This document shows positions 56,498 through 64,000 of a stretch of 64,000 bases of DNA, one piece after another. The notes under the pieces were generated by a model. That model had not been told where the DNA came from. It was given only the letters and a program-made list of their open reading frames with translations, and did no database searches. Where the stretch lies: NCBI RefSeq assembly GCF_001653235.2, contig NW_019154048.1, positions 248,001 through 312,000 on the forward strand, given 5' to 3'. A program made the position numbers and the translations under genes. The stretch is from Pochonia chlamydosporia 170 (lineage: Eukaryota; Ascomycota; Sordariomycetes; Hypocreales; Clavicipitaceae). How positions within the stretch are numbered: position 1 is the first letter of the stretch; each line of letters opens with the position of its first letter.

Positions 56498-57825
56498 ATG
56501 GTTGCCGCTACTTCAAGCCTCGAGCGTGAGGACCACGCCCGCGATGCCGCCTTCAACAAGGCTCTGCACGGCAAGTCTGCCCAGGCTCGCGGTGGTATTG
56601 CTGCCATGTTCTCCAAGGGCGGCGATGCCAAGAAGGCTGCTGTTGACGAGTATTTCAAACACTGGGACAACAAGCCTGCCGAGAACGAGACTGCAGAGGA
56701 GCGTGCTGTACGTAGTTATCAAGTCCACCACACAGTTTGGGAACTCCGTGGCTAACAGGAACTTGACAGGCTCGTACTGCCGAGTACGCCACTTTGACGA
56801 GACAGTATGGTTCAATGCCTCTTCCATTCATCAGAACGGGAAACGTACTAACCTCACGTCTAGCTACTACAATCTTGCCACTGATTTGTACGAATATGGC
56901 TGGGGCCAGTCCTTCCACTTCTGCCGCTTCTCCCACGGAGAGCCGTTCTACCAGGCCATCGCCCGTCACGAGCACTACCTCGCCCACAGCATGGGAATCA
57001 AGGAGGGAATGAAGGTCCTCGATGTTGGCTGCGGCGTCGGTGGCCCCGCCCGCGAGATTGCCAAGTTCACCGGTGCTCACATCACTGGCTTGAACAACAA
57101 CGATTACCAGATTGACCGAGCCACTCACTACGCACACAAGGAGGGTCTGTCCAAGCAGCTGTCCTTTGTCAAGGGCGACTTCATGGTGAGTCTCGCAGTT
57201 TTGGCTGGAATGGTCCCGAAATATTGGGCACGAGCTAATTGATGCGTAGCAAATGTCCTTCGATGAGAACACCTTTGACGCTGTCTATGCCATTGAGGCT
57301 ACCGTCCATGCGCCCACCCTCGAGGGTATCTACAGCCAGATCTTCCGCGTCCTGAAGCCGGGCGGTGTCTTTGGTGTGTATGAGTGGCTCATGACCGACG
57401 AGTACGACAACGACAATATGCGCCACCGCGAGATCCGACTGGGTATCGAGCAAGGTGACGGCATCTCCAACATGTGCAAAGTTAGCGAGGGCCTCGACGC
57501 CATGAAGGCAGCCGGTTTCGAGCTCTTGCGTGCTGAGGATCTTGCCGACCGCCCTGATCCCCTCCCCTGGTACTGGCCTCTGTCTGGTGAGCTCCGCTAC
57601 ATCCAGTCCATGGGTGACATCTTCACCATTGTCCGCATGACCACATGGGGCCGCACCATCGCCCACAACCTGGCTGGTCTTTTGGAGACTCTGCGTCTGG
57701 CTCCTGCCGGTACCAAGAAGACTGCTGACAGTCTGGCTCTTGCCGCCGACTGCCTGGTTGCTGGTGGTCGTGAGAAGCTCTTCACCCCCATGTACCTCAT
57801 GGTGGGACGCAAGCCTGCTCAGTAA
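56498..57825 (+). CDS. erg6: Sterol 24-C-methyltransferase (Erg6)
   Basis: Four exons: 56498-56707, 56770-56804 (35 nt), 56864-57185 and 57250-57825, 380 aa. Erg6 transfers a methyl group from S-adenosylmethionine to C-24 of zymosterol, giving fecosterol, in late ergosterol synthesis at the ER and lipid droplets. Visible marks: [20 protein letters not shown], the sterol-binding [17 protein letters not shown] motif [61 protein letters not shown] and the C-terminal [12 protein letters not shown]. The small second exon and three introns of 59-64 nt keep frame throughout. Length is that of the fungal family. Start ATG in CAACATGGTT matches homologues starting MVA. Confidence 0.97.
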
Positions 57826-59042
57826 GATGTGCGCAGTATGAGGAATCAGCATTGGGGGTTATGTTACAGGGAGGCGGGGCGGCATTAATAAAACTATACA
57901 CAATGGGCATGACGAAGAATCGAATGCGGAAGAATCATCATGGGCAAGACGAGACAATGCATACCCTGTTGCCTGTCAGACGGCAGGTTGGCGTCACGAA
58001 TGGAAGGGATTTCATTATACATATGTAATACGTGTATCATAGTTACACTTGCAACAGCATTACTATTTCCTTAATTAGACACGTTCTTGACTGTTACATG
58101 GTTGCGCCGGGATGAAATGATGGCCAGCCTCTCATTGTTGCTGGCCGGCAAGTATCGTCATTATTAACGACCACGAAGTACGTATCAATCAATGGTAAGA
58201 TCAGTTGATGCTTATGCGAATGTGCAGTCCTAGATTGGTCTCCTGTATTTTGCTGGTGCTGTGAGGACTCAGAATATTCACTGGTTACCCTGCAGTTTAA
58301 GACGGAAAGCCGAACAAGAAACTCGTTGTACGATGAGGGCTTCCTGGGAGTAGAATAAATGCTGCAACTACTATCGCCAATTATAAGCTGGCGGGTTGTT
58401 TTCCTTTCGGTCAAATGCGGACCTTTCCCGCTCAATTGCTCTGTCATTGCAGTCCATAAGTCATGAGAGGGTATCAGTCTGGGCCGCATTGAGGTGAGGA
58501 TGATTGGGTGGTTAGTCCTAGACTTAGACATGGCCACAGGCGTAGGTTGTGTTATTTAAGTTACGCGAACTTCACTTCTTTGAGTGTATAAACCAACGAT
58601 TGAATATATAGCTTATTTTGATATAAGTAGACAATGCGAAGGGCATTAAAGTTGATCGTATTCAAGACGTATTGAGGCGAGGCTGATTGCTGAGCTCATG
58701 TCTACCATGTAGTGTGGCTGCTTGTGCTCAAAATTGCACCGCCACCTCCCCGCAGGCTTTCTCTGCTTGTTTGTCTGCCTCACCAGACAAAGAGTCCACG
58801 ACAGACTCCCACAAGTGTCACATCCCATGTGAGTCAATCGGACAGCATCCCATAGCTAGAGGCAGTGCTTTTGCGCTGCTTCAAGGCGCATTATATAGTC
58901 GCCATGGCCCTCCGACTCTTAGCTTCGTTTGCCACAATAAATAAGGTCCTTGATGTAGAATCACATTGTACTTCCAGCTAAACACCACTATTTGGCTGCA
59001 CACTCTGCCGTGTCTCAGCAGTCAACCCTCTAAATATCGTCA
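57826..59042. other. Intergenic region (1.2 kb)
   Basis: Holds the ERG6 3' UTR and the promoter of the next gene. A 147-codon minus-strand frame (58094-58537) and a cysteine-containing plus-strand frame without ATG (58687-58944) are present but not supported. Confidence 0.5.
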
Positions 59043-60701
59043 ATGACCGATACAAATCTCTCGGAAGACCACCTCATTCAACTCTCAGCCATACGCGATG
59101 AGGAAACCGACGAGCTCTTTGCCGCCGGGCACATCAGCCAAGACGACCGCTGGGACGCCTCACTAAACGGTACTGCTACATTTAAGTACGATGAGATGAC
59201 CCTTCACATCACTCCTGGCCCATTATACCCCGTCGCACCAGTCTCTTGGGATATAGTCAATCACACCATGTCCATCGATGCTGTTGATGGTCTCCGTCGC
59301 CGCTTGCGAGAAATTGTTCAAGGGACAGCCCTCGAAAACAGCCCTGAGCGATTCCGCATCTGGTTTGATCAATATGACGGAACAGACTTTGCGTATACCA
59401 AGGTGGCTACGCTGCTGGTTGAAGAAACTGTTCGGCAGGTAGAGGCTTTCCGAGCTGAGAGAATGAGTCGCAGCCCTGGCCGAACACCTCAACTCAAGGG
59501 TGCTTTGCCATTCGAGATGAAAGCTGGCGTGGATATTTCTACACTATCATCCAGTGAATTGGCAATGAGATATTTCAGAAAGACACCACAGGAGATTGCG
59601 AAACTTGTTCCTGCAGGTTATCGCATCCAGCACATGGAGGAAGTCCTGCGCAAGGACCTAGCCATCAAATTTGACAATCATCGCGAGAAGCTTCGCGAAG
59701 ACCTGTCACAACTCCCCATCCGGACACTACGCCGATACGTACCGCCTGAACTATGTCATAGTAACCGTCTCGACGACTACGTTGATCACTTATCCAAGCC
59801 TCACATCACTTACCACGGCACGCAGCGACGATTCGTTACAAGCATTGTCCAGCATGGGTTTCTTCGCCCGGGCATGAAGAATCCTGCCACCAACCGAGAA
59901 CACGGCGTGCGGTGCGGCGCCACCTACGGACGAGGCATCTACAGTTCTCCAGATCCATTGTTCAGCTTGGCATATTCCGACTGGTGGTGTACCAAGACCC
60001 AACCGGACGAATACTTTGGTCTCAAGCTACTAGTTTGCGCGACAATCATGGGAAGAAGCAGAGTATTGTTTCGCGAAGATAACTGGCGGACGCAAGACCA
60101 CCCATACTGGGGCGCGGATTCACACGTCGGCAACAACAATCTCGAATACATCGTCTTCAGACCCGAGCAGATTATCCCCGTGTACGTCATTCATCTAGAC
60201 TGGGGTGAGTCCAACGTAGATTATTTCGAAGACACACCCGACGACCCTAGCCACTGGTTGACCGCGCAGCGGCACAAGAAGCTTCATCCAAAGTTGGACA
60301 AGGAAGTGCAATACGCAGGGGATAAGCAGCGCGCAAAGGCAGCGGTGCTCGCCAAGGCGGCCAAGTACTTCCCCTATGGATTCGGTCCCGCGACTGGAAG
60401 TAAGTTTATAGTAGAAGAGGTTGGCGAGGTGTCGGAAGACGAAGAGGAGTATGGCGAGTACCAGGAACTGAGGGTGCAGGAAAAGAATCATGACCTGGAT
60501 AGCGATTATTGGAGCTGGGAGAAATATGGGGAGATTGAGGATGGCGCAGATATTGTGCGTGAGGCGGATGAGTATGGACACCAGGTGAGGACGTATGGGC
60601 CTGCGTGGGAGTCTATTCCTTTGCCGGGGGTGGAGGTGACGCGAGGGTTTGAGGAGGATGATGAGTTTTGTTTGGAAGGAATGATGAAGGAGGCGGAGTA
60701 G
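59043..60701 (+). CDS. ADP-ribosyltransferase (PARP-fold) protein with RWD-like N-terminus
   Basis: Intronless, 552 aa. Residues ~10-100 (ending PLYPVAPVSWDIVNHTMS and a helix VDGLRRRLREIV) look like an RWD/UBC-like fold. The middle (100-250) is helical and basic. Residues ~250-385 resemble a PARP-type catalytic domain: ITYHGTQRRFVTSIVQHGF, YGRGIYSSPDPLFSLAYSDW and NNLEYIVFRPEQIIPVYVI. The NAD-binding triad can be placed as H258, Y300 and E368, so the glutamate used by active enzymes is kept. The C-terminal ~150 residues are acidic and Tyr/Trp-rich. No zinc finger, WGR or PARP regulatory domain is present, so this is not classic PARP1; mono-ADP-ribosylation of proteins is the likely activity. 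Fungal proteins that join ubiquitin-conjugation folds to PARP domains are known. Target unknown. Confidence 0.78.
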   Translation: MTDTNLSEDHLIQLSAIRDEETDELFAAGHISQDDRWDASLNGTATFKYDEMTLHITPGPLYPVAPVSWDIVNHTMSIDAVDGLRRRLREIVQGTALENSPERFRIWFDQYDGTDFAYTKVATLLVEETVRQVEAFRAERMSRSPGRTPQLKGALPFEMKAGVDISTLSSSELAMRYFRKTPQEIAKLVPAGYRIQHMEEVLRKDLAIKFDNHREKLREDLSQLPIRTLRRYVPPELCHSNRLDDYVDHLSKPHITYHGTQRRFVTSIVQHGFLRPGMKNPATNREHGVRCGATYGRGIYSSPDPLFSLAYSDWWCTKTQPDEYFGLKLLVCATIMGRSRVLFREDNWRTQDHPYWGADSHVGNNNLEYIVFRPEQIIPVYVIHLDWGESNVDYFEDTPDDPSHWLTAQRHKKLHPKLDKEVQYAGDKQRAKAAVLAKAAKYFPYGFGPATGSKFIVEEVGEVSEDEEEYGEYQELRVQEKNHDLDSDYWSWEKYGEIEDGADIVREADEYGHQVRTYGPAWESIPLPGVEVTRGFEEDDEFCLEGMMKEAE

Positions 60702-61521
60702 TTTCTTTGATAGGACTTTATGATACCCGCCTTTGTGGCAATGTTTTCCTGAATGAGAATGGTCAGTTTTATTATGAGTGAGGATGGCAGTTGGTCTAAA
60801 CGGCTGCAACAATGTCGCCTAAATTGACATCTATCAACTGAGATCCGGTGTTTATAGTGCGGCAGAAAGGTGACGGCATTTAAATTTTGTAGGGAAATGC
60901 AGTGAGGTCGTTGAATCGACTATCGCACGCCAGAGGTACACGTACATCTGAAGATGAAATGACATGGCCAAAGATGGCAAAGATGGTGGCCGTGGCGAAG
61001 TTTGGGTCTCACTCACCGAATGACGTATAAACCCGACTGGCAAACACTGAGAAATGGCGAGACAAGTGCAAGCACTTAGTAACTCTGAGGCTGAGATCAC
61101 GATCAAGTCAACATGTCCAGTCTCAGCCCTACCAGCTCAGCACCACGGCCGCTCGGTAAGAAAGGTGATGTGGGCTCTCGGCAAAACATAACGTCACAAT
61201 CATCTCGCCGATGACCTCCGTCGTGCTCCGAGAAGGCGATATTGTGGGCCAATTAGAATTGAAAAGGACGACTATTTTGGTTAAAGTCGACCGTCCAGAG
61301 CCTCCCGCAAGTTCCGGCCGATCGCATGATGGCAGCCACCTGGCTGAAGAAACATACGATAACAAAGCCGTCAGCCGAATGATGTGGTTGTGGATTCAAT
61401 GTTCAACTCTGACGCCGCAAACGGTTAAACCTTCAATGTTGTAAAAGTATAAAACAAATGAACATCACCCCAACAAACCATTAGAATTAGCCAAATATTT
61501 TGTTTAAATTTTTCTTCAACA
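60702..61521. promoter_or_regulatory. Promoter region of the oleate hydratase gene
   Basis: An 820-bp region with a TATA box TATAAAA at 61448-61454, 68 bp before the start codon. No exon seen. Confidence 0.5.
61448..61454 (+). promoter_or_regulatory. TATA box of oleate hydratase gene
   Basis: TATAAAA, 68 bp before the ATG at 61522, followed by an A/T-rich leader. Confidence 0.5.
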
Positions 61522-63279
61522 ATGTACTACAGCAGCGGCAACTACGAAGCCTTTGCCAGGCCATCCAAGCCTGAAGGCATTGACAACAAACATGCCTGGA
61601 TTGTGGGCTCCGGTTTAGCTGGTCTATCAGTAGCAGCTTTCCTAATTCGCGATGCGCAAATGCCCGGCAAAAGCATCACCATCCTGGAAGAGCTACATAT
61701 TCCCGGCGGCGCACTGGACGGACTCAAAGTCCCCGAAAAGGGCTTCGTTATTCGCGGCGGTCGCGAAATGGAAGCTCATTTCGAGTGCCTCTGGGATCTC
61801 TTCCGCTCTGTGCCATCCATCGAAGAGGAGGGAGCCAGTGTCTTAGACGAGTTCTACTGGCTAAACAAGCGTGATCCAAACTATTCCCTGCAGCGGGCGA
61901 CTGTTAATCGTGGCCAGGATGCCCAGACGGGGAAGCTCTTCACGTTGAGTGAAACGGCACAGAAACAAGTGACCAAATTGTTCTTGGCGTCGAGGCAAGA
62001 GGTGCAAAATAAGAGAATCGACGAGGTGTTTGGGAAGGACTTCTTTGAGAGCAACTTTTGGCTCTACTGGCAGACCATGTTTGCGTTCCAGACATGGCAT
62101 TCTGCACTTGAGATGAAGCTGTATCTCCACCGGTTTGTGAATCATATTCACGGACTGCCCGACTTTTCTACGCTCAAATTCACAAAGTACAATCAGTACG
62201 AATCTTTGGTTCTGCCACTGCACAAGTGGTTGGAAGACAACGGCGTTACCTTTCAGTTCCAAACCACAGTGCACGATGTGGATTTCGACATTGCAGCAGA
62301 CACGAAGAGGGCAACGTACATTCACTGGACGCGAGACGGCCAAAAGGGCGGCAAAGATCTCAGCGACGATGATTTGCTCTTCATCACTATAGGCTCCTTG
62401 ACGGAGAACTCTCACCTCGGAGACCACCAAACGCCCGCGAAAATTCAAGACGGTCCTGCGCCAGCATGGGATCTCTGGAAGCGTATAGCAGCGAAGAGCA
62501 AGGATTTCGGTCGCCCAGAAGTATTCTGCGGCAATATCCCAGCAACGAAATGGCAGTCCGCAACGGTGACCACCTTGGATCGTCGGATCCCAGAATACAT
62601 TCAAAAGATTTGCAAGCGAGACCCGTTCAGTGGCAAAGTCGTCACCGGAGGCATCGTCACAGTACGAGACTCCAACTGGCTTCTAAGCTGGACGGTGAAT
62701 CGACAACCTCACTTCAAGAACCAGCCCAAGGACCAGATTGTGGTCTGGCTATACAGCCTTCTCACCGAAAAGCCGGGGAACTACGTCAAAAAGTCCATGC
62801 AGGACTGCACCGGAGAAGAAATTACGCAAGAGTGGCTATTCCACCTTGGTGTCCCGGAGTCTGACATAGCGTCACTTGCTGCTGAGGGCGCCAAATGCGT
62901 GCCCGTGATGATGCCATACGTCACGTCGTTCTTCATGCCTCGTCAGGCTGGTGACCGTCCTGATGTTGTGCCGTCGGGATCAAAGAACTTTGCCTTTATC
63001 GGACAGTTCGCCGAGACGACGCGAGACACCATTTTCACTACCGAGTACTCCGTCCGAACGGGTATGGAGTCCGTCTACCAGCTTGCTGGAGTAGACAGGG
63101 GTGTACCCGAGGTCTTTGCATCAACATATGATGTAAGACACTTGCTGAATGCGGCGTGTCAATTAAGGGATGGAAAGGAGCTCATCACGTGGATGCCCGA
63201 GAGAATACGCAAGCTTCTCTTTGAGAAGTTGGAGAAGACGCAGGTTGGGCAGCTTCTCCACGCGTACGGTTTGATATAG
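61522..63279 (+). CDS. Oleate hydratase (FAD-dependent, MCRA family)
   Basis: Intronless, 585 aa. Oleate hydratases add water across the cis-9 double bond of oleic acid to give 10-hydroxystearate, using FAD structurally. The N-terminus holds the dinucleotide fold AWIVGSGLAGLSVAAFLIRD with ITILEELHIPGGALDG. The family signature RGGREMEAHFECLWDLF includes the acidic residue that acts in catalysis; KYNQYESLVLPLHKWLED carries the conserved Tyr region. Further marks are SNFWLYWQTMFAFQTWHSA, LLFITIGSLTENSHLGD, NWLLSWTVNRQPHF and FIGQFAETTRDTIFTTEYSV near the C-terminus. Length matches bacterial enzymes, where the family is common and linked to detoxifying unsaturated fatty acids. The lack of introns, in a window where many genes have them, agrees with acquisition from bacteria, though intronless native genes also occur here. 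Confidence 0.93.
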   Translation: MYYSSGNYEAFARPSKPEGIDNKHAWIVGSGLAGLSVAAFLIRDAQMPGKSITILEELHIPGGALDGLKVPEKGFVIRGGREMEAHFECLWDLFRSVPSIEEEGASVLDEFYWLNKRDPNYSLQRATVNRGQDAQTGKLFTLSETAQKQVTKLFLASRQEVQNKRIDEVFGKDFFESNFWLYWQTMFAFQTWHSALEMKLYLHRFVNHIHGLPDFSTLKFTKYNQYESLVLPLHKWLEDNGVTFQFQTTVHDVDFDIAADTKRATYIHWTRDGQKGGKDLSDDDLLFITIGSLTENSHLGDHQTPAKIQDGPAPAWDLWKRIAAKSKDFGRPEVFCGNIPATKWQSATVTTLDRRIPEYIQKICKRDPFSGKVVTGGIVTVRDSNWLLSWTVNRQPHFKNQPKDQIVVWLYSLLTEKPGNYVKKSMQDCTGEEITQEWLFHLGVPESDIASLAAEGAKCVPVMMPYVTSFFMPRQAGDRPDVVPSGSKNFAFIGQFAETTRDTIFTTEYSVRTGMESVYQLAGVDRGVPEVFASTYDVRHLLNAACQLRDGKELITWMPERIRKLLFEKLEKTQVGQLLHAYGLI

Positions 63280-64000
63280 ACGAGTCTGGGGTTTGAGCTG
63301 CAGTGGCAGGCTATGTACAAAGGGACGACGTTTCCCTGTCTGGTAGACGGTATTCCCCCGCTTAATTCACAGAGCTTGGAATGCCAAGAATGATGGGCCG
63401 TCCGCTTGTGAGTGATGGTAATGCAATGTATGTAAGGAGTGTTTCGTGGCCTGACGAGTCATGCTGTTGCCCAATTTATTCGGCTTAGAAGGGATTCACA
63501 TTAATTGTGGGATCGTCGCAAATCATCAAGCAATACTTGCCAGATTCGGAAAGTAATGCAGCTATGAAACCCGATTGGCTCTGTGTAAGCATGATGCTGT
63601 GTCAAATTAGTTGGTTGCTACTCAATCTTCAGCAGCCACTGTGGTACAAGCTGCCAGGGCAAGTGTATCATCAAGATCCTGCAAATAGACGGTGGCTGAT
63701 CTCTGGTCGAGCATAGGAGAATGGTGTCTCATCAAATGTAGTAATAGGATGGCGGGCATGAAAGGGGTTTGGCCGCATAGACGGGTAGTCTGTAAGCTTC
63801 AGATGTTGTAAAGCTGCAATTTTGTTCGAACCATTCAAAGTGCAATGTAGACATGTCAAAAGTATAAATATTTAAAGAGGAACTTTGTATTCCATAAAAA
63901 CATTCCAGAATATCATTCACATCTTGTATCTTCTCAATCACCTTCATTTGAGTCCCTCCTTCAGTCACTTTCATTTTCAACAGCTCCCCTTATCAATCAC
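63280..64000. other. Intergenic region to window end
   Basis: Oleate hydratase 3' UTR and flanking DNA, AT-richer toward the end. Short open frames on both strands are not supported. A gene may begin beyond the edge. Confidence 0.45.

Noticed and set aside
58094..58537. 147-codon minus-strand frame after ERG6
   Set aside because: No recognisable family or context; kept as a faint possibility only.
58687..58944. Cysteine-containing frame resembling a CFEM pattern
   Set aside because: No ATG at its start and the cysteine spacing does not fit CFEM; probably chance.
1..64000. tRNA, rRNA, CRISPR arrays, intact transposons
   Set aside because: I looked for B-box-like GGTTCGA words, terminal repeats and transposase/reverse-transcriptase motifs and found none that hold up by eye. 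A tRNAscan and a repeat search would settle this.

Overview
This window is nuclear DNA of a filamentous ascomycete, most likely a Sordariomycete of the order Hypocreales. The evidence is short GT-AG introns (mostly 48-72 nt) with CTAAC/CTGAC branch points, strong Kozak-like starts, and fungal-specific families: two Zn2Cys6 regulators, a GATA factor, a hybrid histidine kinase, Erg6, zuotin and Slt11. I see no tRNA, rRNA, CRISPR array or intact transposon. The species is inferred from gene content only. All exon structures were worked out by hand from splice motifs and reading-frame continuity.

Left part (1-30 kb), mainly housekeeping: the 3' end of an SR-protein kinase; the ER-shaping protein Lunapark (minus), whose second intron holds a minisatellite; a GRIP-domain golgin (plus); a small secreted cysteine-rich protein; a SWIRM-domain protein (minus); an ~8 kb stretch almost free of genes (11.1-19.2 kb) with one exon-like relic; an F-box/WD protein (minus); a divergent MCP1 / C2H2 zinc-finger pair; and a seven-exon Zn2Cys6 regulator (minus).

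Middle part (30-44 kb), an accessory block that looks like a transport/catabolism cluster: a full-size ABCB-type exporter, a broken SRPK-like kinase (one frameshift plus one nonsense codon), an AtuA/DUF1446 protein, an MFS sugar-type transporter and a second Zn2Cys6 regulator. The AtuA and MFS genes are head to head, and their shared promoter contains an inverted repeat with CGG-N8-CCG spacing, a plausible zinc-cluster operator.

Right part (44-64 kb): a GAF-type hybrid histidine kinase (minus), a short NsdD/SUB-1-like GATA factor (minus), zuotin and Mzm1 (divergent), Slt11 and Erg6 (divergent), a protein with an ADP-ribosyltransferase fold and an H-Y-E triad (plus), and an intronless oleate hydratase of bacterial type (plus).

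The points most worth following up are the AtuA/MFS/zinc-cluster locus with its inverted repeat, the decayed kinase inside it, the RWD-like/ART protein, the repeat-filled Lunapark intron, and recurring palindromic intergenic words (TACCTAGGTA, TACGGAGTA).
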